Positions 45,808-56,660 of a stretch of 64,000 nucleotides of DNA are shown in pieces; position 1 is the first letter of the stretch; every line of letters starts with the position of its first letter. Source of the DNA: Brachynemurus nebulosus (Eukaryota > Arthropoda > Insecta > Neuroptera > Myrmeleontidae); assembly GCA_035578155.1 (NCBI GenBank), contig JAPWDM010000014.1, forward strand, positions 10,829,501 through 10,893,500. Reading direction: 5' to 3'. The notes beneath the pieces were generated by a model. The model made no database searches, was not told the DNA's origin, and worked only from the letters and a program-made list of their open reading frames with translations. The position numbers were made by a program, and so were the translations under genes.

Positions 45808-46359
45808 GTGTCCAGTCATCACAGAAACTCTATCTTTGGTGACAGTGACTTATTTTTTGCTCCAATAAAACTGAATCTGAGCATTATCGATATTTTGGAG
45901 CATCGTTTCGACCGAATGGCATCCGATTAAAGTCGAAAAGCCCTATCAGTGCTTGGAAAAAAACCTTTTTTCCGTTATTATTCAAACATAAAAGTCAGTT
46001 AGTTACATGTTGGTTATATATGAAAAGTATTGAATAAATTTACACTTGCATTACACTCTATGTGTGTGTGCGTGTAATGCAAGTGTGCATGCATGTGTCC
46101 GTGTGTTGGTTACAGTTGTAACGTGGCAAGTATTACCACGACACACCTTTAAGTGTTCATGTACAATTTTGTTGTTGCGATCAGGATACCATACAACAAC
46201 ATTACAATTATTGGTATTATGTAATAATTCTCTTGTAATTATAACTATACAACAAACAACAAAGTGGTAAGCATTATGCAGATACATGTAGTGTGTAACC
46301 ACGAGCGATGTGTGATCGACCAGATACGAGTAGCAAGCAAGAAATCATCATACGTAAGG
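45808..46359. other. Mixed DNA with a GT-rich hairpin
   Basis: At 46024-46090 CACTTGCATTACAC and GTGTAATGCAAGTG are inverted copies around a TGTGTGTGTGCG loop. AATCTGAGCATTATCGATATTTTGGAGC (about 45872) can be translated to a string loosely like the C terminus of a Tc1 transposase, too weak to call. Confidence 0.45.
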
Positions 46360-46610
46360 TACAGTCGACTCTTGTTAATTCGAAACTCGAAGAGAGGTTC
46401 GAATTATCGCAGGTATAACAATTTTAATTTTTTAAGCATTTGCGATGAATTAACTTGAACTTGTCTCAAAATGTACTTACAATCTTTCTGGCTCTTTCTT
46501 TCTGCAACCTTGAATTGTCGAGTGTTTGATGCCGATGAGTTCGAATTAACGCGTCGTTTTGTTACGTAGAAATGATTTTTTCGTTCGAATTACCAAGTGT
46601 AAAAAATGTA

Positions 46611-47442
46611 CTAGGCTGTTTGAAAAGTTCGCGGCCTGACATATAAATGTCTTACAGGTATCGAATCCATATCATTCTTGACAAGTGCTAACCTTCAAAA
46701 GACCATATATTAATTTTCATAAAGATCTGTCAATCAGTTTGGTTTTTACAGCTGTATAAAGTGCACCATCGGCCGACTGTTGCGATTTTAGATGCTTTGG
46801 TACACTACTACTCTTTGGAACCCATTGTCTTGAGAGGAAAAACGCCAAAAGAAGGCTTGACAAATATTATGGTGAATCTGCTCCATCGAATACAATGGTT
46901 AAGAAGTGGATGCAACAATTTCGTATGGGTCATACGGGCACGACTGATGCACCACGTTCGGGAAGGCCGTCAGACGTGACCACACCTCAAATGATCGAAA
47001 AAATCGAATTGCTTGTGATCGATGATCGAAAATTAAAAGTTCGTGAGATAGCTGATATCGTAAAGATATCATGTGAACGTGTATTGAACATTTTACACCA
47101 TCATTTGAACATGAGAAAGCTGTGCGCGCGTTGGCTGCCGCATTTGTTGACAGATTTTATCAAAAACTCGAACGAGTCACTGTTGCTGAGCAAAATCTGG
47201 GCATCATGCGACGTAATAGAACTGAGTTCTTTCGTCGATTCGTGACCGTTGATGAAACATGGATACATCATTATACTCCCGAGACGTCGTAACAGTCAAA
47301 ACAATGGATTCGAAAGGGTGGAAGTGCACCAAAGCGTCCAAAATGAAGCGTCTTTTGAAGGCTAGCACTTGTCAGGAATGATATGGATTCGATACCTGTA
47401 AGACATTTATGTGTCAGGCCGCGAACTTTTCAAACACCCTAG
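46611..47442 (+). mobile_element. Internally deleted mariner with 92-bp inverted ends, nested
   Basis: The left end is CTAGGCTGTTTGAAAAGTTC and the right end GAACTTTTCAAACACCCTAG. The inverted repeats extend about 92 bp (46611-46702 and 47351-47442) with few differences, including TGTCTTACAGGTATCGAATC and TTGACAAGTGCTA. TA lies on both sides (46609-46610, 47443-47444). The 832-bp element lacks the 3' half of its gene: the coding remnant stops just where the right inverted repeat begins. It sits inside the Tigger-like MITE, so it is the younger insertion. Confidence 0.93.
46840..47330 (+). pseudogene. Mariner transposase remnant (N-terminal half to first catalytic Asp)
   Basis: In the element, transposase would bind the ends and cut and paste DNA using a DD34D triad. 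Visible here, across at least two frame changes: YYGESAPSNTMVKKW and FRMGHTGTTDAPRSGRP (end of the first helix-turn-helix and linker), DDRKLKVREIADIVKIS with LNILHHHLNMRKL (second helix-turn-helix), ARWLPHLL (the mariner WVPHEL-type motif), then, after a frame change near 47158, RVTVAEQNLGIMRRN and RRFVTVDETWIHHYTPE. VDETW holds the first catalytic Asp. A stop follows TPETS, and QSKQW, GGSAPKRPK lead directly into the 3' inverted repeat. The second and third catalytic Asp are missing, so it cannot be active. Confidence 0.93.
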
Positions 47443-47827
47443 TATTGTTTTAGTTTGAAATATAAAGAGATTTTGTAGAGAACTCGTGATATCTTTGAAT
47501 TATAGAGAGTTTCGAATTATCGCAGGTTTGAGTTGACGAGAGTCTACTGTATATGTATGTACGATCAATATATTTTGTGATGAGGAGAGGTGAAACGTGA
47601 GGACAGGATGCAGATGATATTGTAAATGTGTGTTAATCTATTAAGCAGCATTGATCCAAACTATTTTCATGTTTCGGATAATTGTGTCGCTAGAGAAGAA
47701 CGTGTAATCGTGACAATTTTTACATTTCCGGTTACAAGTTGTCATGATTGTGATTAGAGGTCAGAATTGTCGGTGTTTTTAATATGTAGGTAATTCAAAT
47801 TTTTTTATTCATGGTCATCTATCAAAA

Positions 47828-48524
47828 CGCTAGACACAAATTGCATCCGACGGTCAGTAAAATGTTTCATCTCCCCAAGGTTCCATAAAAAAAACACGAA
47901 TTGCATCCCGCGGTCAAAAATCAAACACACGAATTGCATCCCGCGGTCAATATTTGCTTTTGAAGCTATTGCTTTTAAAGGTGTAGCTGATTACGAATAC
48001 ATACATTACATACAATTTATTCATTATTTTATATAAAATAATTGTTAAAAATAATCTATTTTTCAAAATCATTCATATTTTTGTTTTATTCAAGTTTTAT
48101 CTCAACTATTTATTGTATTTTAATAAATACAATCGCCAAGTACGTATTCGATCTGCATTAAGTTAGGGTTCCGTAGTCAGTAGTTTCTTAAATTGTCTTT
48201 ATTATTTTTAATTTTAAATACCTTGGAAAAAATTTTACCGGGAAAACTATAAGTAGCTATTTTTTTATAACTTTCAGGGTTCATGAAAATTTAACACATT
48301 CAAGTGGTTTTTACTACGGAGCTCTAAAAATAATTAATAAACACAGAAACGGATAAAATTTAGTTTTTCTAAAATTATTCACATGTTCAACTACACCTTC
48401 AAAAGCAATAAAGCAATAAAATACTGACCGCGGGATGCAATTCGTGTGTTTGCCTTTTTATCTTTTTTTTACAACAGGGTCGGGTCGCCCTTTTTCAAAC
48501 GCGAGATGCAATTCGTGATCAGCT
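47828..48524. mobile_element. Element with ATTGCATCCCGCGGTCA motifs, 9-bp flanks
   Basis: A direct repeat CTATCAAAA flanks the element (47819-47827, 48525-48533). The ends are related inverted copies (CGCTAGACACAAATTGCATC and GATGCAATTCGTGATCAGCT). Motif CACGAATTGCATCCCGCGGTCA and variants occur three times in a row at the left (47838, 47895, 47933) and inverted at the right (48427, 48503). A 9-bp duplication does not fit hAT (8) or TA elements cleanly; 8 of the 9 could be hAT. An internal segment (about 48133-48182, ATTAAGTTAGGGTTCCGTAG) also occurs at 60992-61040. No transposase. Confidence 0.75.
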
Positions 48525-48533
48525 CTATCAAAA

Positions 48534-49283
48534 GTGCCTTTTATAATTTACTGAAACTTTTATAGTAGTGAGTAGCGATAAAAGTAGTAGGTAACGGAGG
48601 AATCAGGTTTTAAGTAGGGCCAAAAGAAGGCGTAGAAAATTTTCAAAGAAAAAGCTTAAATTTTTTGTTTAAACTTACTCCCTTGTGAATTGACATTTTT
48701 CCTGTTAAATTCGTCAAACGTAGCGTTATTGTGCGAAATATCAATACGGATTTGATCGTACGATGTCAGTTAAAGTAGCTAGATTATATGTCAAAATATC
48801 AAGAATAAAAGTACTTTGTTGTACTTGTGGAAATAGAGTTCCGTACTATCAGTTTTCATTATGGATTTGAGAGCAGGTAAATAATATATTTTTTACAATT
48901 CCAGAACTAAAAGACATGATTTAATCCCTCATAATAGGGAGTAAAGTGTCATTTTTAGTCCCTTGGCCATTTTACTTCCGCTTTTACCCCCGCAAACTCC
49001 AACTTTTCAGCCAATCAACAGAGCATCACCAATTAGCAAGTGAAATTTAAATGGCTTGGTTAGGTAACTGAAAATAATAAATAATTTTCAAACTTGTAGA
49101 TAAAGACAAACAGTTATATTGTATTGTCTAATTTGATTGATCTATTCAAAGTATATTAGATGTAATATTATATCATACAATTTGAATAGAATTTAAATAA
49201 ATTTTTTCTTAATTTTTATAATCTCTAATTATCCAGAACTACAAAAAAATAATATAGGTATAGGTACGTCACAAGATTAAAGT
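48534..49283. other. AT-rich DNA without recognisable gene
   Basis: Nothing recognisable. Confidence 0.45.
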
Positions 49284-49788
<505 letters not shown>

Positions 49789-49799
49789 TTTATGAATTG

Positions 49800-51001
49800 T
49801 TGCCCTGGAAGCTCTACAGACCCTCTGGCACACTTTAGTCCCTTTGTGTGTCAATAATATACTATTATTGACGGATAAAATTTATTCCTAAAATAAACTA
49901 TAATGCCAGCCAAACATTTGTATACAACATTTTATGCACATTGGACCTTTCATGGTGATTTTCATTTTACACAGAAAAGCACAAATTACTTTTTACGATG
50001 TTGTTTATCGAAGTAACATTATCAATTGAATCAAGGTCGTTTAAAAAAAATTTTCGCCACAAAAATAAGAGACGAGGAAAAAAGCTATTTTTTCTCGGAC
50101 CTGCTACGGACCCCCTCTCCAAGTCCGGGCCCCAGGGCTACAACTCCGGCAGCCCCTCTCCTCTTGTCGGGTCTGAATTTCAATACCACTACTAACGGAA
50201 ATGATATTGCAAAAATATTGTCAATTTTTCAGGGTCCAAAGGACACAACATATCAGATTCATTAAAGACTGGCTTTAGAAAGTTTTATGGTGGTATAATG
50301 AATTTTGAATGAATTTAAAAATAAAACCGACAAATATTCATGGTTAACCGTATATTCATTGATATTAAATAAAAATATAAAAATTATTATTTATAATTTT
50401 AACGACTCCAAGTAATTAAAGATGTAAAAATTCCGACTGATACCCAAACACAGACACACACACACACATACATACATTAATGCAAACGTCCTCATAAAGT
50501 GTTCTCTCCCAAAAAAATATTCCTTAAATATATTAATTACAATTCAATAATTATATTATTTTTAAATAAATAATTAACATCAAAGACGAAAGCCGACAAA
50601 CTGGAGGTATTCAGTGTTTGTGAAATAAAGAGGGTCTTCTATATTTATCTCTGTTCAATATGAATGAATTTAATGTGATGTGATTTCTTTTTAATAAAAG
50701 TTGAACAAAAAAAAATCTTTTATCAATTCATTCATCGTTGTATGCTGCTATGAAAAAGACCATGTTTGTCGCATTTAAAAAAGTTCATTTGAAAAGGAGA
50801 TTTAAAAAAAAAAATCTTGTATATATTGTAGTAGTGCAAAATATACATGGCTCACTGTGATGCGAATTTATTATGCATTATTTATTTAATGTCTTTCAAT
50901 CCATTCGCCCGATGTTTCTCGAAATGAAAATAATATTTTTGCAGTAGTGGATATCATCGTTTGTGAGTTGATATTTGTAAAATGCAAATTAATATGTTAG
51001 T
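49800..51001. other. AT-rich DNA with a GC-rich remnant and a CA tract
   Basis: At about 50090-50178 a GC-rich block (CGGACCTGCTACGGACCCCC, GGGCCCCAGGGC, TTGTCGGGTCTGAA) resembles the remnant at 21950-22088. At 50450-50476 there is a short CACACA/CATACATACAT tract. No gene; the two frames at 49998-50265 read through the remnant. Confidence 0.5.
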
Positions 51002-51003
51002 TA

Positions 51004-51245
51004 AGGTAGAGACTCCATACCCGATCAAGAATCCAAACTTGATATCTAAACTTAAAATACATCAGTTTGGATCAAGTTTTGCTTCCTGATCGAGTATATG
51101 GGGTCTCTTACTATATTCGATCAAAAATCCAACTTGATCAGCTGTTACGTATCTAAACTTAAAATGCGAAGTGAAATTGAAAGTTAAAAGATACATCAGT
51201 TTGGATCGCGTTTTGATTCGTGATCGAGTATGGGGTCGCTTACCT
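51004..51245. mobile_element. Foldback MITE AGGTAGAGACTCCATAC
   Basis: The ends are AGGTAGAGACTCCATACC and GTATGGGGTCGCTTACCT, with TA on both sides (51002-51003, 51246-51247). Inside, GATCGAGTATATGGGGTCTC (51094) and CGATCAAAAATCCAACTTG (51119) repeat the end motifs, so the element is a double foldback: two hairpins, each with ATCAGTTTGGATC in its right arm. Non-coding. Confidence 0.82.
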
Positions 51246-51483
51246 TATTTGAAATGAAATTTGTAAGTCAACAGACGAATATTTTGTAGCAGATATGTGT
51301 TTCTAACCGTGTTTTCAAAAGTACATGTCGTGACACATTAATTGGTCGTGAGTTTGTCCAAAAACTCTCTATGGAAGTGGGATTTAGAATGTAAACATGG
51401 TTATAATTTCCTAGAAATCTTCTAAAATTCCGTTTTTGAATGTGTGCCGCAAAATTTGTTCAGTTTGAATATTGTGTCACAGA

Positions 51484-52142
51484 TAGGGTTGCCAACTGTC
51501 CCGATTTTAGGCCTATGTGTCCCGCGTCCCGATAACAGTAGTGGCGGGGCGCTAATTGTCCCGATTTTTAACATCTACAATCTACATTTTTAGTCCTGAC
51601 AATCTCGCTATTATTGTTTCCAACTTATCGCGCTTGCATGTCAGGAAGGCCAAGGAAGTAAGTATATTTGCTGTACCTACTGATAAACTGTACTCTGTCT
51701 ACTGATTTATAACTTATACAGTTTACAGTGTTGCCAGATTAACTGATTAAAATCTCTCCAACATTAAAATCCCTCCAAAAATGGGAGAAATTATTTGACG
51801 TACATGAAATGCGTCAATGCCAAAGACGGGTCAACTTTATGAAAAATGTTTTTCTCCAAAAATAATACAGTTGATAAGCAAAAAAAATTTCTAATTTAAT
51901 AAAATAAAATAAAGAAATATTATTGTAATATTATCTTCAAGAAATTGTTTTATTAAAGGTTTGTAACATCATGGTTTAAATATGTAGTTGTTAGTAACAA
52001 ATAATAAAAATAAAAAGAATATCTTTCCTACTGGCTGATTAAAAACGTTTCTTTTTTTTTAACAGTCCCGATTTTACTTGTTCCGTCCCGACTTTTTTCC
52101 CATTAAATCCCGAAATGTTCATTGGTAGAGTTGGCAATCCTA
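51484..52142. mobile_element. hAT MITE TAGGGTTGCCAACTG
   Basis: The 659-bp element has ends TAGGGTTGCCAACTGTCCCG and GAGTTGGCAATCCTA. TGTCCCG(A/C) strings recur near both ends (ACTGTCCCGATTTTA, GTGTCCCGCGTCCCG, AACAGTCCCGATTTTAC, TCCGTCCCGACTTTT). Flanks GTCACAGA and GACTCACA match poorly (5/8), so the duplication is eroded or the ends are off by a base. The TAGGGTTGCC start is typical of an insect hAT group, from general knowledge. No transposase. Confidence 0.75.
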
Positions 52143-52202
52143 GACTCACAAAGGAAAAGACTAGTAAACGCTGAAGTCTGGTTTTCTTAAAGCCAAAAAG
52201 TA

Positions 52203-53551
52203 AGATACCTAAGGCATTTAAGGCCCAGCGGGTAATAAGGCCCATTAGCTATATTTCTTACCAAGAAAAGTTCTCTAACTTATCAACAAGTTTAAAATGA
52301 ACTTTCAATCATTTCAAAACCAGATACAAAAGTTGAACTACTCAGAGTAACAAACTCATGTCATATTTTAACAAACAAATTTAGAGGTTACATTTTCGTT
52401 CGTTGATATAAAAATTGGGCACATTGTGAGTGTTATATTAATGATTTTTTAAAGGTATGTTTCTTTCAAATTGTTATCAAAATTGAAAAAAATTAATATT
52501 CTTTAAGTTTTACGTCAATTAATTTAGTTTATTTCTAAAGTATTTATATAAATTTACATAAGCATAAATATTGACATGTTGATAATAAGGCCCATGCAAA
52601 TTTTGTTTGGGCTTTATTACCATCACAATTAAAATCAAACACTACAAAGTTAAATCAATTAAAACAGGTCTGAAGTTATTAACAAATGAAGCAAAATTAG
52701 ACGCACAACTTTAAATTACTATAGTTACTCTAATATAAAAATAACAAAAAGGAAAAAGGACAAAAAACTAAGTACATTTAATTTTGATTTATTTGTTGCA
52801 TTTGTTTAATGATGCCAGATCAGTTTTAGTTGGTTTGGTCGAATTTTTATTTTTATTCCTTAGTGTTTGAAAGTATGGCTGATAAAAAGAAGAGAGCGTT
52901 GTGGTCTGAGGAAGCACTGGCATCAGCCTTAAGCTATGTCACTCGACACAGCAATCAAAGAGAGGTTGCAAGGAGATCCGGAATTCTAAGAAGATCTCTT
53001 AGATTTAATATTTATTTATTTCGACTTAATATATTCAAACACCTAGTACTTGAGTTATTCGAAAAATATGATAAAAAATTAAAAATTAAAAATAATGACT
53101 TAGGTAATTTTTTTTATTGTTGTTTTCAATAACAGTCACGCAGTCAAGCGGGATTTAAGGATTTTCGAAACTTTTTTGAACGTGTAAAAATAACAAAATA
53201 TTTTGATATATAAGTTCAAGTTATTCTTAAAGTATTTTCAAGTTCAAGTTATTCTTAAAGTAATTAAAATCCCCCAATTAATTTAAAAAAAAAAAAATAA
53301 ATGTACTATTTCAGGCAGTTGTAATAGGTGGGCCTTATTTTCTACACCAGTCAAAAATAAGGCCCAATTGCAGACACTTTTTAGAATCAAATTGTTGACT
53401 TGTATAATTACAAATTCATTAATTTTTTTAGGAATTTTTATCAAAAAATAAGTAAATTTTTATAATTAAATACTATATTTTTGATATTTTATAAGATATA
53501 TAAATAATAAGCATATTTTGCTTAGGTGGGCTTTAATTGCCTTAGGTACCT
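52203..53551 (+). mobile_element. TA-flanked element with TAAGGCCCA motifs and psq-type HTH
   Basis: The left end is AGATACCTAAGGCATTTAAG (after TA at 52201-52202); the right end is GCCTTAGGTACCT (before TA at 52202-type TA at 53552-53553). The motif AATAAGGCCCA and variants recur near the left end (52218, 52233), inside (52587, 52608 inverted) and near the right end (53331, 53366, 53528 inverted). The interior encodes a helix-turn-helix exon (next entry). A TA target plus a psq/pogo-type DNA-binding domain points to a pogo/Tigger-like element from which the catalytic part has been lost. A 30-bp unit TTCAAGTTATTCTTAAAGTA is duplicated at 53213-53262. Confidence 0.82.
52875..53131 (+). pseudogene. 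psq/pogo-type helix-turn-helix fragment
   Basis: From the ATG at 52875 the frame reads MADKKKRALWSEEALASALS, then YVTRHSNQREVARRSGILRR and SLR. The W-S-E-E-x-L-x-x-A-L start, the Q-x-E-V-A-R-R-S-G-I recognition helix and the final SLR fit the psq-type HTH at the N terminus of pogo/Tigger transposases and of related domesticated proteins. After SLR (about 53007) the frame becomes AT-rich noise (FNIYLFRLNIF…) and ends at 53132, so only one domain survives. In a full protein the HTH would bind the element's ends. An upstream in-frame ATG at 52830 exists, but the domain context favours 52875. Confidence 0.7.
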
Positions 53552-53553
53552 TA

Positions 53554-54974
53554 TCATGTTTTCGTTGTTTTCTGTGGCTTCATAGAAGGTTTTTCTACAA
53601 TTCTCTTTTGTAATCCCAGATGATTATCAGCATATTTCCTGCAGTTTTTTTTTTATAAGAAAAAGGACTTACTAAGGAGGTATTTCTCAGCTTAGTCGAG
53701 GTGGGAAATCTCTTGGAAATATCTACTTAAAAACATTTCATTTAATCTGAGCTAAGGATTAAAATAAAAAAATTGTTTCTAATGATTCAGATTATGTGGT
53801 ATCTATTGGAGATCAATTTTTAGAATAATTATACTTTCAATAATAATTTATTTTACTTTGGTGGTGGCCAGCAAGTATAATAAAATGAATCTAACTTTTT
53901 GGAAGCAATATATATGGGAGTCCAATTTTTAACTTTAATGATTATTTAAAAAAAAAAAAATAACGTCGGCCCGATTAATCTAAAGATGAAAACTACTAAT
54001 TGTGTGAGAACTAACTAAAATATTTAAATAAAATTGTCTAGAAAAAACTCTGATTTTTATAAAAATTGAAGGTGTTAGTTTTGTATTATCGTGTGTTATC
54101 AGTTAGAAACAAATAAGTAGGTACTTATATGTGTTATTAATGCCCTACAAAAAAGGTCGGTCATTATATCAAGAAATTCAATAAAAAGAGAAAAAAACAT
54201 TAAACATACATACCACATTTTTTTCTCTCTGTTACACGATCAATTATTATCCCCATATAAGGTTTCTTAATAAATAGAGTAGGATAAATATAGATATTAT
54301 TGTAAACGGTAGCACTATCACTGTTTTATAATTGTCTACACGGCTATTACACATTTTTTTCTCATCTATGTAATTATTAGAAAATGATACAGAGAGTTAA
54401 AAAATTTTTGACAGGAATAATGTACGTATGATTGTCTTCAGAACGCTTACTCTCAACAAACGAAAATAATAACAAAATAGCTGAATTTTCAGTTTGGAAT
54501 TTCGCTAAAAGGAACTTACCTAAATTTACAGTTGGAAAAAGAGGTAGCGACACTCGGGCCAATCGCAAAGGGAAGTTTGGTCGATTTCCTATTCTAATTT
54601 ATAAATTGAAAATGGAAGTATAACTTAACAACAGAATGAAAATGACTATTTTTATGGGGAAAATGAAAATTTCGCACGAAAGCTACAGTAGAATTTTAAC
54701 TAAAAGAAAGAGCATAAATTCCTCTTAGTTACAATTTATCTCTTTTTATTAAATATAAAAGATATATAATTATCTCTCTTTCATTTATTTGTCAGTGTTG
54801 CCTTGGTTAACATTTAAAATATTTGTAATCCCCTTACTTCAGAATTCCCCTTAAAAAACTTTCTTTTAGTTAAAATACTACTGTACCCAAATTTCACCAA
54901 CAGATCCCATTCATTTCATTTTTGTAGCTCTCAGTTGAATTTGAAAAACTGAACCTGATTATCTCACTATGAAA
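53554..54974. other. AT-rich DNA without recognisable gene
   Basis: No gene. The overlapping 63-codon frames at 54377-54623 on opposite strands have no known domain; CGCTTACTCTCAACAAACG and GGGAAGTTTGGTCG give a slightly less AT-rich patch. Confidence 0.45.
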
Positions 54975-55242
54975 AGCTCTAAAAACTATAATTTTGAAAT
55001 TAGAAACCATCTGAAGCTATTCATAGGTTTCCGATAATTTTTTTCATTTTTCACAAAATCGTAATTATAAAAACAAAAAAAAAAAAAATTACATGCGGAA
55101 ATTAAACCGCATTTCCTGAAGGAATTTGAGAAAAGCAATTTGCATAGTAAAAAGGGTTGAACGCCATTGATACTCATATAAAATCTGCGTATAATACATT
55201 GGGGACAATCTGGCACTGTAGGGCAGACTTTGGGAACCCCTG
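54975..55242. mobile_element. Partial copy of the CAGGGGTTTCC hAT (right end)
   Basis: It matches the right half of 2724-4003: GAAAAGCTCTAAAAACT, CATTTCCTGAAGGAATTTG, AGGGTTGAACGCCATTGATA and the end GACTTTGGGAACCCCTGG, which here keeps the terminal CTG. The left end is not recognisable, so it is truncated or heavily diverged. Confidence 0.65.
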
Positions 55243-55732
55243 GTGTGAATAATTATTGTGTTTGATGGGCGAGTAGCATGTACTAATGATTAGTAACTGA
55301 GCTGGCGTAAGCAAGGCCTACTTAAGAAAGTATGTCTCGTAAAAAAAGCTATAGTTTCTCTTATCGGCTTCATAAAACAAATAATTAAAACCGAAGTTAT
55401 AGGAATATTTCATTTGTCGAACCAACTATTTGAATATACGAATAATGAGTGGTGTATTCTTTTTTCCTAACTTTAAACACAATTTACATATGGTTAGAAA
55501 TAAATTAACAAAAATTTGCATTTAAAATACGTACAACAATATTTTTTTTAGAATCGATCATTTTATATTACAATCATACCAGTTTTGCTTCTTAAACTAT
55601 CGCATATTGTAGACTTGAATTAGGTCAGAATTGTTCTGCTTTAATGAACCAAAACCAATATTATTGTTGTAAAATTAATAGTTACAAATAGCAAGAAATT
55701 TGATATGGATTCGTCGTTTTTATTATATGTTG
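55243..55732. other. AT-rich DNA without recognisable gene
   Basis: Nothing recognisable. Confidence 0.45.
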
Positions 55733-56040
55733 GTTTTTTTCAACATTACCAGATGTAATAATAGATGATCGGTGGAGAATATACATATAGGTATATAGTG
55801 CCAGTGCAGATATTTGATTTCTTAATACAAATGCCACTAATATGATCATGAGACAATTTTACAGTAGCAATGCATATTGAAGAACGAGAAACATGTTCCA
55901 GAAAATGTTAGTTAACGTACATTTGTTTTAATTATAGGTCACATAGTGATTGAAAAATTGTCAAATCGGATCAGTTGGGACTCGAACCCAGGATCTCTTG
56001 GTAACTAGTCAAGCACCTTAACACTAGGCTACCGATTCTA
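55733..56040 (-). repeat. tRNA-derived SINE candidate
   Basis: The minus strand from 56040 reads GAATCGGTAGCCTAGTGTTA, AGGTGCTTGACTAG, then GAGATCCTGGGTTCGAGTCCCAAC. TAGCCTAGTGTTAAGG fits the A box and GGTTCGAGTCC fits the B box exactly; a TGGG/CCCA arm and a CTTG/CAAG arm form. The acceptor stem pairs poorly and the anticodon stem has a mismatch, so it is a SINE head or tRNA pseudogene rather than a working tRNA. The body extends to about 55733, where the minus strand ends in AATGTTGAAAAAAA. Confidence 0.68.
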
Positions 56041-56660
56041 GTTCGGGAGCCACTCTAGTCTTACAATGTATCAATCACAAATATTACTAACCAGTTATTT
56101 TAATTTGAGTATTGTATGTATCACGAATTTTTGGTTGCGTTTAAACATAGATTGATATTCATATGAACACTTATATTATATCTAATATCCCGCTAAATTG
56201 AACTTGAACACACAATTCATTTTGGTATACATGACCAAATCAGTGTTTTAATTAAACTGATTTTCTTACCTATTTGTAAAAACTTTCCCCATAATTGTTC
56301 CGTATTTACACGACGGCCCAAAACAAAGAGTGTAATGTTTTTAGGATTCGTGCATGTATGTCTGTATGTATATCACCAAAAATTTCCAAGCATCTGAATC
56401 AATTTAGACGTGTGTGATCGTTAGAATTCTTATGTTACTCTATCGGTAACAAAAATTGAACTAAAAGCCCAATAACAAGTTATCACTGACTTTTTCTCAC
56501 AGCTAAGGGACAGTTTTGTTCAAGGAACATGCTTTCGTAGGTTTTCCGACTGCGATAAAAATTCAACAATACTTATCTTGTTTTTGACTTTCCAGTTCTA
56601 CTTTTGTTACGCCAGTTGTAGTTGTTAGTTTTTTTTTTTTTAAATTTTTTTTAGTATATT
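56041..56660. other. AT-rich DNA without recognisable gene
   Basis: Nothing recognisable. Confidence 0.45.

Larger units (their letters stand above)
46362..47549. mobile_element. pogo/Tigger-like MITE, split by a mariner
   Basis: The left end is CAGTCGACTCTTGTTAATTC and the right end CAACTCAAACC…; reversed, the right end reads CAGTAGACTCTCGTCAACTC, so the ends are inverted copies. TA lies on both sides (46360-46361, 47550-47551). The motif TTCGAATTA recurs near both ends (46399, 46531, 46582, 47510). CAGT…GACTC ends and a TA target fit pogo/Tigger MITEs. Without the mariner (46611-47442 plus one TA) the element is about 354 bp and has no coding capacity. Confidence 0.85.

Noticed and set aside
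45835..45960. String loosely like a Tc1 transposase C terminus (LNLSIIDILEHRFDR)
   Set aside because: No WP-x-SPDLNP core, stops on both sides, and no inverted ends at a suitable distance.
55963..56040. Functional tRNA gene
   Set aside because: A and B boxes fit, but acceptor stem pairing is poor and the anticodon stem has a mismatch; SINE head is more likely.
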